From NCBI GenBank assembly GCA_035352895.1, contig DAOPYN010000036.1, positions 1-44,868 on the forward strand: a stretch of 44,868 nt of DNA, read 5' to 3'. Position 1 is the first letter of the stretch. Every line of letters starts with the position of its first letter. The notes under the pieces were generated by a model, which did no database searches, was not told the DNA's origin, and worked only from the letters and a program-made list of their open reading frames with translations. The position numbers were made by a program, and so were the translations under genes. Below, one piece after another: positions 32,701 to 41,731 of this stretch. Source of the DNA: UBA5070 sp035352895. Lineage in GTDB: Bacteria > Fibrobacterota > Fibrobacteria > UBA5070.

Positions 32701-33014
32701 ACTTGTCCATCCACGGAAGGAAGGAGCAGGATGGCGTGGATGGATTCGGCCGAGATGCGTTCCTGCTTGAGCTGGTTGACCAGCTTCTGCTCGCTCTGGT
32801 ACTCCTGGAGACGCTGGTTGAGGACGCCCTCCAGTTCCTTGAGCACGGGATCCGGCGCGGTGATGTGATCGTACCAGGCAGGCCCGTTGCGACCACCACG
32901 AGGCCCTTGCAGCGCCTTGAGGATCTCGGGCGCCAAGGCCTGGGGACTTTCTGACCACCAGAGGAAGCGGCGCCGTTCCGGCAACCACGCCCCGTGAATG
33001 ATGCTCATGGGCAT
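29790..33014 (-). CDS. SNF2/RapA-family ATPase (DEAD/DEAH-like SF2 helicase)
   Basis: The 1074-residue product carries a C-terminal SNF2 motor: DDMGLGKTVQILA (Walker A), ILDEAQNIKNP (DEAQ box), FALTGTPVENRLSE, and SLKAGGTGLNLTAASHVFHFDRWWNP with DRAFRIGQKRNV (motifs V and VI). The N-terminal ~500 residues form the SNF2-associated region typical of bacterial members that work with SWIM proteins (IIHGAWLPERRRFLWWSE at the start). Such ATPases translocate on double-stranded DNA and remodel bound proteins. Starts at 33014 and 33008 are equally possible, with no clear ribosome site. The downstream SWIM gene overlaps it. Confidence 0.92.
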   Translation of the reverse strand: MPMSIIHGAWLPERRRFLWWSESPQALAPEILKALQGPRGGRNGPAWYDHITAPDPVLKELEGVLNQRLQEYQSEQKLVNQLKQERISAESIHAILLLPSVDGQVVGNFHPDLVADRLAPFTIPGLATTPLATLKALVALPQGKPIRGQTPGDDLLLWQMAAQFVRDLLAQGEYLPGLVEGRATWVPALDYPEHSRRLDALVNAMPVSCRAGAVRGGRLADAEEVLRDFIGVILDNCVNGLDNTSLGALGASSPWLTSLFSDRQDGRTSVWVASPEFQSAWEDWTKNVRGESAGSQARTCLRLDPPDQGEVSDRGIVQGHGWRLSFHLQSVQEESLLVPARDVWETRSRTLRRMDLRFDAPQERLLSDLARAARVFPPIARSLQESRPEFVDLSSAEVRELVADRSTDLRDEGFGLLLPSWDKVQAQVGGGVKLHLRLKPTQSAGGVKGGGVLEKSMVGLEQLCDFKWEVSMGGMDIPVDEFKRLVRLKIPVVEHRGQWLVFDPDAAQKTLDFLDSSSASGQASLGSLMRHSLGLEPDGILPGAVDGEPMGKSPVPVGDTRAEDWLAGVFERLQSGGVAGQAPVSGNFVGKLRPYQGQGLSWLRFLDSFGIGGCLADDMGLGKTVQILALLADDIDRALAGEDVPPTLLICPTSVMGNWQREARRFVPRLRVRLHHGPQRLEGDAFVRDANRMHVVIASYGLADRDLDEFCQVKWRRVILDEAQNIKNPSTRQHRAVKKVQAQSRFALTGTPVENRLSEMWSIYDFLIPGHLGTATQFSKRFARPIQLERNEEAAGMLKRLTAPFLLRRVKTDPTVAGDLPEKQENKVFCALTREQATLYQAVVEKMSLDSATDPEKGKSAMVLNTLLRLKQVCNHPTLFLGDGSELGERSGKLQRLGEMLEEVIEEGQKALVFTQFKEMGDLIRKYLEEHLSVEVPFLHGGVERSARDAMVDRFQLGGPDSPPVLLLSLKAGGTGLNLTAASHVFHFDRWWNPAVEDQATDRAFRIGQKRNVLVHKFVCQGTVEELIDQMILSKKDLADRIVGHGNELFNELSVQELREAFSLREDAVEDDDA

Positions 33015-33246
33015 ACGGAAGAAATGGGCCCCTGGATTGCAACCGGATCACCCCACAAGGGGGCTCTTCGCGGCTATGTGGACGATGAATGAGAGAGGAG
33101 GAACCATTCGGGGGAGTGTCCGAACGGTCCCGTCTGAGACTGAGGCAAATTTATCAATTCCCCCGACAAATCGACAAGCCCCCACTCGCACAACGCCCAC
33201 TCGATGGCCCGGAAGGAGCCTTTGATCTAGATTGCACCAACCAATC

Positions 33247-35370
33247 ATGAGACGCGCAAAGATTCTCCTCCATTCCATCCTGATCGCGGTGCCCGCCTTG
33301 GCGGTATCCACCCCGCCGAAACATCCTTCGACAGCGACTCCGCAGCCCCCGCGCCGCGCCACCGCCACGTCCGCCAGTTCCACATCGGCCAAAGCCACGC
33401 CTGCTCTTCCCATCCCGGTCGTTTCGGACACGTCCTTGCATGGTGGAATCCAGATGGAGCCCACGGAATTCGTGGATCAGGAGATCCGCGACGTGCTCCG
33501 CGCGATCGCCAAGGCCTACAACCTCAACATCTTCCCGTATCCCGAGGTCAAGGGGAAGGTCACGGTCACCTTGCACAAGATGCCGGTCCTCGACGCCCTG
33601 CGCAACCTCGTGGAGCCCCTGGGCTACGAGCTGGCCTGGGATGGTCAGGCCTACCAGGTGCGTCAGCCGCGCCCCAAGGCGCAAGGCACCATCGAGGTGG
33701 CCCGCAACGCCATCTCCATGAAGGTGAGCAACCAGGACATCCAGCAATTCGCGGAGGAATACGGAAAGCGCACCGGGCTGAACATCCTGGTGGACCGCAA
33801 CGCCAAAGGACAGGTCTCCGGCACGTTGCGTGGAGTGGACCCCATCGACGGCCTGAAGGCGATGCTCACCGCTTCCGGATTCGAGCTCCGCGCCCAAGGA
33901 GAGGCCTGGATCGTGTCCAGCGCGGAGGACCGCCCCCAGAACGGCCCCTCCTATCCTGGCATGCGAGGCGGTCGAGTGGACCTGTCCATCCGCAAAGGAA
34001 TGGTCACGGCCAACCTGAAACAGGCCCCCCTCACCGATGTGATCCAGCAACTGGCCGACCAGGGCGGCTACAACAGCATCACCTGGGGCCAGCTGGGCGG
34101 CACCGTGGATGCATCCCTCAAGGACGTGCCGCTGTTCCGCGCCCTGGAACTGATCCTCCAGGGAACCCCGTTCACCTATTCCATCCAGGATTCCATCCTG
34201 GTGATCGGCGACCGCAATCCGGCCTCCGCTTCCGGTCAGGCCCTGGCCAAGACGGAGCTGTATTTCCTGCGTCATCTTCGCGCCGACAAGGTGGTGCCGC
34301 TGATTCCCAAGAACCTCCCCACCCAGGGAGTCCAGGCGGTTCCGGAACTCAACGCGCTCCTGCTGTCCGGCACCGCGGAAACCATCCTGAAGTTCAAGGA
34401 ATTCCTGGCCTCGGTGGACCAGGAGGTGCCCCAGGTGATCCTGGAGGCGGTGATCGTGGAGTTCTCCCGCAAGCGGACCAGCGAATTGGGCATGCGCACC
34501 CAGGCGGCGGCCGGAAGCGTTTCCGGCCCCATCGTGGCAAGCAACGTCCATCTCCACGGCTCCAACGGCGCCTCGCAGGTGAAGGTCGGTCCCTTCGACA
34601 TGGGAACGGTGGCCCTCCTGCCCCAGGATTTCATGTTGCAGCTCAATGCCCTGGAAAACGCGGAGCTGGCCAAGGTCCTGGCCCGACCTCGGCTGACCAC
34701 CCTCAACGGCCAACCGGCGACCATCAACATCGGGAACGCCGACTACTTCCAGGTGAGCACCATCGACAAGAACGGTCTCACCTCCACGGACTACCGAGCC
34801 TTCAATTCCGGCATCACCCTCACGATCACGCCCTACCTCACCAAGTCGGGCTTCATCACGGCGGAAATCAAGCCCGAGGTCCGCACGCCTTCCTCCACCG
34901 CGACCTCGGACGCCAACAAACCACCCAGCACCTCCACGCGAAGCCTCTCCACCAACGTGCGGTTGCGGGACGGCCAGACCCTGATCCTGGGGGGCCTGAT
35001 CCAGACGCTGGACCTCAACTCCCAGGCGGGCATTCCCATCCTGTCGGCCATTCCCCTGATCGGGAAGTTCTTCGGGTACCGCACCCGCAACAAGCAGACC
35101 ACCGAACTGGCCATCTACATCACCCCCAGGGTGCTTTCGGGTTCCGACACCTCCGTGGACATCCGCAAGGCGATGGAGATCATGGAAAAGCGCATCGACG
35201 GAATCACCGTCGACCTCCCCTTCGGGAAGGATCCGCTTCCGCCAGCACCGGAATCCGTGGGATCGCCCGCACCCCAGAAGGCGCCCCCTTCCCAGGAATC
35301 ATCCGTTCCTGTTGTGATTCCAACAACAAATCCAGTCGATTCAGCGAGGTCCGAACCCGAATCCAAGTGA
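33247..35370 (+). CDS. Secretin family outer-membrane channel (GspD/PilQ type)
   Basis: The 707-residue product begins with a signal peptide (MRRAKILLHSILIAVPALAV) and a Pro/Thr/Ser-rich linker. Three N-domain-like repeats follow (DVLRAIAKAYNLNIFPYPEVKGKVTV; FAEEYGKRTGLNILVD; VIQQLADQGGYNSITW), then a secretin N-domain (LYFLRHLRADKVVPLI) and the beta-barrel secretin domain (LARPRLTTLNGQPATI, LRDGQTLILGGLI, IPILSAIPLIGKFFGYR, ELAIYITPRVL). The C-terminal tail is Pro/Ser-rich. Secretins form ring-shaped outer-membrane pores for type II secretion, type IV pili or related systems. No other secretion or pilus gene is adjacent, so its system cannot be named. The upstream TTG at 33232 is a less likely start. 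Confidence 0.93.
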   Translation: MRRAKILLHSILIAVPALAVSTPPKHPSTATPQPPRRATATSASSTSAKATPALPIPVVSDTSLHGGIQMEPTEFVDQEIRDVLRAIAKAYNLNIFPYPEVKGKVTVTLHKMPVLDALRNLVEPLGYELAWDGQAYQVRQPRPKAQGTIEVARNAISMKVSNQDIQQFAEEYGKRTGLNILVDRNAKGQVSGTLRGVDPIDGLKAMLTASGFELRAQGEAWIVSSAEDRPQNGPSYPGMRGGRVDLSIRKGMVTANLKQAPLTDVIQQLADQGGYNSITWGQLGGTVDASLKDVPLFRALELILQGTPFTYSIQDSILVIGDRNPASASGQALAKTELYFLRHLRADKVVPLIPKNLPTQGVQAVPELNALLLSGTAETILKFKEFLASVDQEVPQVILEAVIVEFSRKRTSELGMRTQAAAGSVSGPIVASNVHLHGSNGASQVKVGPFDMGTVALLPQDFMLQLNALENAELAKVLARPRLTTLNGQPATINIGNADYFQVSTIDKNGLTSTDYRAFNSGITLTITPYLTKSGFITAEIKPEVRTPSSTATSDANKPPSTSTRSLSTNVRLRDGQTLILGGLIQTLDLNSQAGIPILSAIPLIGKFFGYRTRNKQTTELAIYITPRVLSGSDTSVDIRKAMEIMEKRIDGITVDLPFGKDPLPPAPESVGSPAPQKAPPSQESSVPVVIPTTNPVDSARSEPESK

Positions 35371-35455
35371 TAGATGCGAACGGTGGGCGAAACCCAGCCG
35401 GGTACTCTATCTTACTCCGATCCTGGTCATGTTCTAGCCTATTCGAACGATTCAA

Positions 35456-36181
35456 ATGTCTCAAGAACCCACGTTGAAGCGCTGCATCTCATTCGTGGAT
35501 GCGCAAAGCCTATTCCATGCCGCACGCCAGGCCTTCGGTTCGTTCTATCCGGACTACGATCCCGTCCTGCTGTCCCAGAAAGTCTGCGCCCAGATGGGCT
35601 GGGAACTGCAGCAGGTCCGGGTGTACACCTCGGTTCCTTCGCAGGAAGAGAACGAATACTGGCATCGATTCTGGATGAACAAGCTCCGCGCCCTGGAGCA
35701 CCAGGGGGCCATGACCTGGTGGAAATGCTGGCGCACACGCAAGCGTCCGGTCCACCAGCCGGACGGGCACACGGTAATGATGCCGGTGAGCATCGAGAAG
35801 GGCGTGGACATGCGCCTGGCCCTGGACATCGTGCAGCGAGCCCACGCGCATGCCTTCGATGTCGCCTTGGTCTTCTCGCAGGATCAGGACTTCGCGGAAG
35901 TCGCCGACGAGATCCGTGCCACCGCCCGCGACCAGGATCGCTGGATCAAGATCGCCTCGGCCTACCCCTATTCCACCGCCAGCCGCACCTTCCGCGGCAT
36001 CGACCGGACCGACTGGATCCAGATCGAGCGTTCCACCTACGACGCCTGCCTGGATCCCCGCGACTACCGCCCCCGCCGACGCGTCGTCAATCCGGAAGGA
36101 CGCGAGTCGGAGGAGAGCGTCCTGGACGTCCCCTCGGAATCCGGCCCCCACATCGACGAATCGGTTGTGGAATTCCAATAG
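35456..36181 (+). CDS. NYN-domain (LabA/DUF88-type) putative ribonuclease
   Basis: The 241-residue cytoplasmic product shows the PIN-like NYN core: CISFVDAQSLFHAA with the first catalytic Asp, VRVYTSVPSQEEN, EKGVDMRLALDIVQRA with the second Asp, and VALVFSQDQDFAEVADEI with the acidic SxDxDF element. Proteins of this group are predicted metal-dependent RNases. A charged, probably disordered C-terminal tail follows (RRVVNPEGRESEESVLD). It lies between a secretin gene and dnaE with no coupling to either; an inverted repeat without a T-run (36190-36210) follows its stop. The RNA target is unknown. Confidence 0.88.
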   Translation: MSQEPTLKRCISFVDAQSLFHAARQAFGSFYPDYDPVLLSQKVCAQMGWELQQVRVYTSVPSQEENEYWHRFWMNKLRALEHQGAMTWWKCWRTRKRPVHQPDGHTVMMPVSIEKGVDMRLALDIVQRAHAHAFDVALVFSQDQDFAEVADEIRATARDQDRWIKIASAYPYSTASRTFRGIDRTDWIQIERSTYDACLDPRDYRPRRRVVNPEGRESEESVLDVPSESGPHIDESVVEFQ

Positions 36182-36189
36182 GGCGGACT

Positions 36190-36210
36190 CCTCGAGTACA
36201 CGACTCGAGG
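36190..36210 (+). terminator. Hairpin between the NYN gene and dnaE
   Basis: CCTCGAGT (36190-36197) and ACTCGAGG (36203-36210) form a perfect 8-bp stem with a 5-nt loop. No T-run follows. It is a weak terminator candidate nine bases after the NYN stop codon. Confidence 0.35.
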
Positions 36211-36266
36211 CTCGCTGGCAAGGCTCGCCCGATGGGTGGGATGCGATCTAGGTTTCCACCCCTGCC

Positions 36267-39200
36267 ATGAGCTTCGTCCATCTCCACGTCCGCTCCGAAT
36301 ACTCCATGCTCGAGGGCGCCTGTCGGCTCATCGACAAGCGCAAGACGGACAAGGAGACCAAGGCCAAGATCGGCCCTGCCAAGTCGCTGCCCGCCAAGGC
36401 CGCCGAATGCGGCATGGGAGCGGTGGCCCTCACCGACAGCGGGCACATGTTCGGGGCGGTCGAGTTCCAGGCCGCCTGCAAGGACGCCAAGATCCAGCCC
36501 ATCCTCGGCGCCGAGCTGTGGATGGCCCCGCAGGGACGCAAGGACCGGACTCCCGGCGGCAAGGCCTTCCAGCTGGTGGCGCTGGTGGAGCAACTGGAGC
36601 CTGGCTACCGGAATCTGTCAAAACTGGTGACGGTGGGCCACACCGAGGGGTACTTCGGCCGCCCCCGCATCGACCGCGAACTGCTGGCCGCCCACCACGA
36701 AGGGCTGATCTTCCTCTCCGGCGGCCCGGAGGGCGAGATCGACCATTGGCTGCGCGCCGGCGAGGACGCCAAGGCGCTGGAGCTCGCGCGGCAGTACAAG
36801 GACATGCTGGGACCGGATCGCTTCTTCCTGGAACTGCAGGACCACGGCCTGGCCGAGGAACGCGAGGTCTGCCGGAAATTGTCCGAGATCGCCCGCGCCG
36901 AGGGCCTGCGGACCGTGGCCACCAATTCGGTGCTGTGCCTGGAGAAGGAACAGCACGAGGCGCTGGAGGTGATGGGCTGCATCCGCACCGCCACCAAGCT
37001 CGCCGACGCCGACCATCCCCGGCTTCCCTCCCGCGAGCACCACTTCAAGACCGCCGACGAGATGCGGACCATCTTCGCCGACTACCCGGAAGCCTGCGAC
37101 GAGACCCTCGCCATCGCCGCGCGCTGCCAGGCCAAGATCCCCACCGGAGCCTATTTCTACCCCAGCTTCCCGTTGCCGCCGGGCTTCTCCGACGACGACG
37201 AATACCTCGCGCACATCAGCCGCGAGGGCCTGCGCAAGCGTTGGCCCGAACCGTCGCAGGAGGCCATCGACCGCCTCGAGTACGAACTGCTGATGATGAA
37301 GAACATGAAGGTGGCCGGCTACATGCTGATCGTGGCCGACTTCATGCAGGCCGCGCGCAACATGGGGATTCCCGTCGGGCCGGGCCGCGGATCCGCGGTG
37401 GGGTCGCTCGTGGCCTACTGCACCGAGATCACGAGCGTCGATCCGCTCAAGTACGCCCTGCTGTTCGAACGCTTCCTGAATCCCGAACGCGTGTCGATGC
37501 CCGATATCGACTCGGACTTCTCGGACCTGGACCGCGAACGGATCATCCAGTACGTGAAGGACAAGTACGGCAAGGATTGCGTGGCCCAGATCATCACGTA
37601 CGGTCGGCTGAAATCCAAGGCCGCGCTCAAGGACACCGCGCGCACCCTGGGGATCGACCACAACGAGGTGAACCGGCTCACCAAGCTGTTCCCCCCGCCC
37701 GTGGCGGGCAAGGAACCTTCGCTGGACGAGGCCATCGAGCAGAGTCCGCCGCTGCGCGACGCGGTGGAAGCCGATCCCCGCTTCCAGCAGGCCTTCGAGA
37801 TCGCCAAGCAGATCGAAGGCTACGTGCGCGGCGCGGGCATGCACGCGGCGGCGGTGATCATCGCTCCGCGCAACGTGGAACATTTCGGTCCTCTGTACTG
37901 CCCGGAAGGCCAGAGCGACCAGGTGGTCCTGCAGTACTCCAAGGACTACGCCGAGAACATCGGCCTCCTGAAGATGGACTTCCTGGGGTTGCGGAACCTG
38001 TCCGTGATCCAGGAAGCCTGCCGGATGATCGAACGCAACCACGGCGAGAAGGTGGATCCGGAGAAGCTCCAGGACGGCGACCCCAAGACCTACGAGCTCC
38101 TGGGACGCGGGGACACGATCGGGGTGTTCCAGTTCGAATCCGGCGGCATGCAGAACTACCTGCGCCAACTCCAACCGGAACGCCTGGAAGACCTGATCGC
38201 CATGAACGCCCTGTACCGCCCGGGGCCCATGGAACAGATCCCGGTCTACATCCGCCGCAAGCAGGGCCGCGAGGAGGTGGACAACTACCACCCCGACATG
38301 GAGCCCATCCTGGGCACCACCTACGGCGTGATGGTCTACCAGGAACAGGTGATGGCCATCGCCCAGAAGCTGGCCGGCTATTCCCTGGGCGGCGCCGACG
38401 TGCTGCGCCGCATCATGGCCAAGAAGGACCTGGAGAAGCTCCAGAAGGAGGAGCACAACTGGATCGAAGGCTCGCTCAAGCGCGGCTACAGCGCCGAGCT
38501 CGCCAAGAAGCTCTGGGACCTTCTGATCCCGTTCGCCGCCTACGCCTTCAACAAGTCGCACGCCGCCGCCTACGCGGTGGTGGCCTACCAGACCGCCTGG
38601 CTCAAGGCGAACTACTCGGCGGAATTCCTGGCCGCCAACTGCAACTCGGAACTGGACAACACCGAACGCCTGGTGGTGCTCGTCCACGAGTGCAAGCGCC
38701 TGGGGATCCCCGTGGTGCCTCCCTGCGTGCAGAAGAGCGAACCCAAGTACGACGTCCAGGACGGCAAGGTGGTGTGCGGACTGGCCGGCGTGAAGAACGT
38801 GGGCCGGTCGGTGGCGGAAGCCATCGTGGCCGACCGCCGCGAGAACGGCCCCTTCCTGGATCTGTTCGATCTGTGCAAGCGGCTGGGTCCGCAGAACGTG
38901 AACCGCCGCAGCCTGGAATCGCTGGCCATGGCGGGGGCCTTCGACGAACTTCCCGGCACGCGCGCCCAGCAGTTCCACGGCATCCCGGAAGCGCTGGCCT
39001 GGGCGAGCCGTTCGGGCGACCGCGACCAAGTGAGCCTGTTCGACATGGGGGATTCCGGCATCGAGACGCCGCCCCCTTCCCTACCGGATGTGGACGCCTG
39101 GCCCTTCGAGGAGGTCTTGGACAAGGAACGCGAAGTGCTGGGGATGTACCTCTCGCGCCATCCGTTGGATCCGTACCTGGACGATTTGACGGCCTTCGCC

Positions 39201-39845
39201 ACCCCGCTTTCCCAGATCGGCGAGATGCCCGTCGACAAGGTGGTCCGCGTGGGCGGCCTGGTCCGCTCCCGACGCACGCGGCTGAACAAGGACGGCCGCG
39301 AGTTCGCCTTCCTGGAGCTCGAGGACTTCTCCGGCGTGTGCGAAGTGGCCTTCTGGCCCAACGCCTGGAACGCCGAGGACGCGGAAGAAGGGGAGAAGGT
39401 GCGCGACCTGGCCCAGGAAGGCGCCCGCATCCTGCTTCTGGCCCGTGTGCGCGAAGTCCGCGACCGCTCCGACGAGGCGTCGGACGACACACCCGCAGCC
39501 AAGGCGTTGGAAGGCGTGCGCGTGACGCCGCTTTCCAAGGCCCGCCAGAAGCTCGCCGACACCTTGGATCTGCGCGTGGATACCCGTTCCCTCCCCGACA
39601 CCCTGGTGGACCAGCTGCGCGAGCGCCTGGCCCAGAGCCCGGGGCGCTGCCGCACCTTGTTCCATGTGCGCACCGCCCAGGGCCAATGGCACCTGGAAGC
39701 GCGCAACAGCCGGGTGTATCCGGACCCGGAGCTCGTGAAGGACCTGCGCGACCTGCTGGGAGAGAAGAACGTGTCCTTCGCCAGTCGCCAGGAGCTTCCC
39801 AAGCTGGAGCCCGATCGCAAATTCCCTCCCCGCCGCCAGGGGTAG
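36267..39845 (+). CDS. dnaE: DNA polymerase III alpha subunit
   Basis: The 1192-residue product is the replicative polymerase catalytic subunit. The PHP domain opens the protein (FVHLHVRSEYSMLEGA). The polymerase core has GPGRGSAVGSLVAYC, the catalytic PDIDSDF (Asp413 and Asp415), and GVFQFESGGMQNYLRQL leading to the third Asp region (RLEDLIAMNALYRPGP). Thumb and fingers contain GVMVYQEQVM and FNKSHAAAYAVVAYQT. A helix-hairpin-helix region and an OB-fold lie in the C-terminal third (VRVGGLVRSRRTRLNKDG, LELEDFSGVCEVAFWP). Length and order match DnaE1-type enzymes. Its own promoter probably lies in the short 36182-36266 gap. Confidence 0.98.
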   Translation: MSFVHLHVRSEYSMLEGACRLIDKRKTDKETKAKIGPAKSLPAKAAECGMGAVALTDSGHMFGAVEFQAACKDAKIQPILGAELWMAPQGRKDRTPGGKAFQLVALVEQLEPGYRNLSKLVTVGHTEGYFGRPRIDRELLAAHHEGLIFLSGGPEGEIDHWLRAGEDAKALELARQYKDMLGPDRFFLELQDHGLAEEREVCRKLSEIARAEGLRTVATNSVLCLEKEQHEALEVMGCIRTATKLADADHPRLPSREHHFKTADEMRTIFADYPEACDETLAIAARCQAKIPTGAYFYPSFPLPPGFSDDDEYLAHISREGLRKRWPEPSQEAIDRLEYELLMMKNMKVAGYMLIVADFMQAARNMGIPVGPGRGSAVGSLVAYCTEITSVDPLKYALLFERFLNPERVSMPDIDSDFSDLDRERIIQYVKDKYGKDCVAQIITYGRLKSKAALKDTARTLGIDHNEVNRLTKLFPPPVAGKEPSLDEAIEQSPPLRDAVEADPRFQQAFEIAKQIEGYVRGAGMHAAAVIIAPRNVEHFGPLYCPEGQSDQVVLQYSKDYAENIGLLKMDFLGLRNLSVIQEACRMIERNHGEKVDPEKLQDGDPKTYELLGRGDTIGVFQFESGGMQNYLRQLQPERLEDLIAMNALYRPGPMEQIPVYIRRKQGREEVDNYHPDMEPILGTTYGVMVYQEQVMAIAQKLAGYSLGGADVLRRIMAKKDLEKLQKEEHNWIEGSLKRGYSAELAKKLWDLLIPFAAYAFNKSHAAAYAVVAYQTAWLKANYSAEFLAANCNSELDNTERLVVLVHECKRLGIPVVPPCVQKSEPKYDVQDGKVVCGLAGVKNVGRSVAEAIVADRRENGPFLDLFDLCKRLGPQNVNRRSLESLAMAGAFDELPGTRAQQFHGIPEALAWASRSGDRDQVSLFDMGDSGIETPPPSLPDVDAWPFEEVLDKEREVLGMYLSRHPLDPYLDDLTAFATPLSQIGEMPVDKVVRVGGLVRSRRTRLNKDGREFAFLELEDFSGVCEVAFWPNAWNAEDAEEGEKVRDLAQEGARILLLARVREVRDRSDEASDDTPAAKALEGVRVTPLSKARQKLADTLDLRVDTRSLPDTLVDQLRERLAQSPGRCRTLFHVRTAQGQWHLEARNSRVYPDPELVKDLRDLLGEKNVSFASRQELPKLEPDRKFPPRRQG

Positions 39846-39894
39846 TGATTGGCTATCTTTGCGCGCCCAGACCTCATTCCAGGAGTGAACGACC

Positions 39895-41076
39895 ATGGCT
39901 TATCGCATCGCTACGTTGAACAAGATCAGCCCTGAAGGCCTCAACCTGTTCGGTTCCGACTACGAGGTGGCCGACGGCCTCTCCTATCCCGATGCGATCC
40001 TGGTGCGCTCCGCGCAGGTGGACACAGACGCGTACCCCGCCACCCTGGCCATCGCCCGTGCCGGCGCCGGCGTGAACAACATCACCGTCGACAAGGCCAC
40101 CGCCGCGGGTCTTTGCGTGTTCAACACCCCTGGCGCCAACGCCAACGCCGTCGCCGAGCTGGTGTTCACCGTGCTGGGCAGCTACGCCCGCAACGTGTTC
40201 CCCGGCATCCAGTTCGCCCGCGAGACCGCCGCCGCGACGGAATCCGACAAGGAACTGGACGAGAAGGTGGAGAAGGGCAAGGGCAAGTTCGCCGGCTTCG
40301 AGCTGGCCGGCAAGACCCTGGGCGTGATCGGGCTGGGCAAGATCGGCGTGATCGTGGCCAACCTGGGCGTGCAGCACCGCATGAAGGTGGTGGCCTTCGA
40401 TCCGTTCCCCTCCGTCGAGAACATCCACCAACTGGAATCGTCGGTGCAGATCCTGAAGTCCATGGCCCAGGTCGCCGCCGCCTGCGACATCCTCTCCATC
40501 CACGTGCCCCTGGCCGACAAGACCCGCGGTCTGGTCAACCGCGACTTCATCGATGGCATGAAGGACGGCGCCATCCTGGTCAACTACTCGCGTGGACCGG
40601 TGGTCGCCGAATCCGACGTGGTCGCCGCGCTGGAATCGGGCAAGCTGCGCGCCTACCTCAACGACTTCCCCTCCAAGGCCCTGGTGAACCACCCCAAGGC
40701 CATCTGCACCCCCCACCTGGGCGCCTCCACCGAGGAATCCGAGGAAAACTGCGCCACCATGGCCGTCAACCAGCTCAAGGGCTACCTGGAACTGGGCAAC
40801 GTGGTCAACTCGGTGAACTTCCCCGTCTGCGAATCGGTCCCGGACGCTTCGGCCAAGACCCGTCTGATCGTGATCAACAAGGACGTGCCCAACATGATCG
40901 CAGCCATCACCAAGGTGCTGGGCGAAGCGGGCGTGAACATCGCCTCGTTGGTGAACAAGTCCAACGGCAAGGTGGGCTACAACATCGTCGATTGCCAGGC
41001 CGAACTCTCCGACGCGTTGGTGACCAAGATCTCGTCGTCCCCCGACGTCATCCGCGTGCGCGTCATCAATTTCTGA
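39895..41076 (+). CDS. serA: D-3-phosphoglycerate dehydrogenase
   Basis: The 393-residue enzyme oxidises 3-phosphoglycerate to 3-phosphohydroxypyruvate with NAD+, the first step of serine synthesis. The nucleotide fold shows LGVIGLGKIG near residues 142-151. Catalytic features include the Arg in NYSRGPVV (about 233), an acidic position in the LNDFPSKAL region, and the His in CTPHLGAST (about 274). An ACT domain, about residues 322-392 (RLIVINKDVPNMIAAITKVL), suggests allosteric control by serine. GGAG lies nine bases before the ATG. The gene is 15 bases ahead of pyrE and probably in the same transcript. Confidence 0.96.
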   Translation: MAYRIATLNKISPEGLNLFGSDYEVADGLSYPDAILVRSAQVDTDAYPATLAIARAGAGVNNITVDKATAAGLCVFNTPGANANAVAELVFTVLGSYARNVFPGIQFARETAAATESDKELDEKVEKGKGKFAGFELAGKTLGVIGLGKIGVIVANLGVQHRMKVVAFDPFPSVENIHQLESSVQILKSMAQVAAACDILSIHVPLADKTRGLVNRDFIDGMKDGAILVNYSRGPVVAESDVVAALESGKLRAYLNDFPSKALVNHPKAICTPHLGASTEESEENCATMAVNQLKGYLELGNVVNSVNFPVCESVPDASAKTRLIVINKDVPNMIAAITKVLGEAGVNIASLVNKSNGKVGYNIVDCQAELSDALVTKISSSPDVIRVRVINF

Positions 41077-41090
41077 GCGGGGAGGAATCC

Positions 41091-41669
41091 GTGAAGCCCA
41101 CCGAGATCGCCGAAGTCTTCCGCAATACGGGTGCCTTCCTGGAAGGCCATTTCATCCTGTCTTCGGGACTCCACAGTCCCAACTACATGCAGTGCGCCAA
41201 GGTGCTCCAGTACCCCGAACACGGCGAGAAGTTCGCGCGCACCCTGGCGGCCAAGCTGGAACAGCTGAAGCCCACCGTGGTGCTCGCTCCCGCCCTGGGT
41301 GGCATCCTGGTCGGCTACGAACTGGCCCGCGCCCTGCGCGTGCGGTCCATCTTCGCCGAGCGCGTGGAAGGGAAGATGAGCCTGCGCCGCGGACAGGAAC
41401 TGTCGAAAGGCGACCGCGTGGTGCTCTGCGAGGACGTGGTGACCACCGGCAAGTCCATCAAGGAAGTGGAAGCCCTGTGCCTGGAAGTGGGCGCCGAGGT
41501 GGTGGCCATGGCCGCGATCGTGGACCGCTCCGGCGGCAAGTGGGCGCTCTCCAAGCCGCTCACCAGCCTCCTTTCCATGGAACTGGTGACCCACGACCCG
41601 GACAACTGCCCGCTGTGCAAGGCGGGGTCGCCGGCAGTGAAACCCGGTTCGAGGCCGATGCCTTCCTGA
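41091..41669 (+). CDS. pyrE: Orotate phosphoribosyltransferase
   Basis: The frame starts at GTG 41091 behind GGGGAGGA and encodes 192 residues. The enzyme joins orotate to PRPP to make orotidine 5'-monophosphate in pyrimidine synthesis. Family features are FRNTGAFLEGHFILSSGLHS at the start, the catalytic loop region AERVEGKMSLRRG, and the PRPP-binding VVLCEDVVTTGKSIKEV (about residues 112-128). The C-terminus has a CPLC motif as in many bacterial PyrE proteins. It follows serA closely, and a strong terminator lies just downstream. Confidence 0.96.
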   Translation: MKPTEIAEVFRNTGAFLEGHFILSSGLHSPNYMQCAKVLQYPEHGEKFARTLAAKLEQLKPTVVLAPALGGILVGYELARALRVRSIFAERVEGKMSLRRGQELSKGDRVVLCEDVVTTGKSIKEVEALCLEVGAEVVAMAAIVDRSGGKWALSKPLTSLLSMELVTHDPDNCPLCKAGSPAVKPGSRPMPS

Positions 41670-41696
41670 GCGGCTACGGTCGCGCATTCTCGTTCG

Positions 41697-41731
41697 AAGG
41701 CCCTCCGGAGATCCGGGGGGCCTTTTCATTT
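41697..41731 (+). terminator. Rho-independent terminator after pyrE
   Basis: AAGGCCCTCCGGA (41697-41709) pairs with TCCGGGGGGCCTT (41712-41724), with one wobble, followed by TTTTCATTT. It ends the serA-pyrE transcript. Confidence 0.85.

Noticed and set aside
36236..39919. 1227-codon plus-strand frame overlapping dnaE in another frame
   Set aside because: It is an Arg/Pro/Gly-rich shadow of dnaE without any protein motif.
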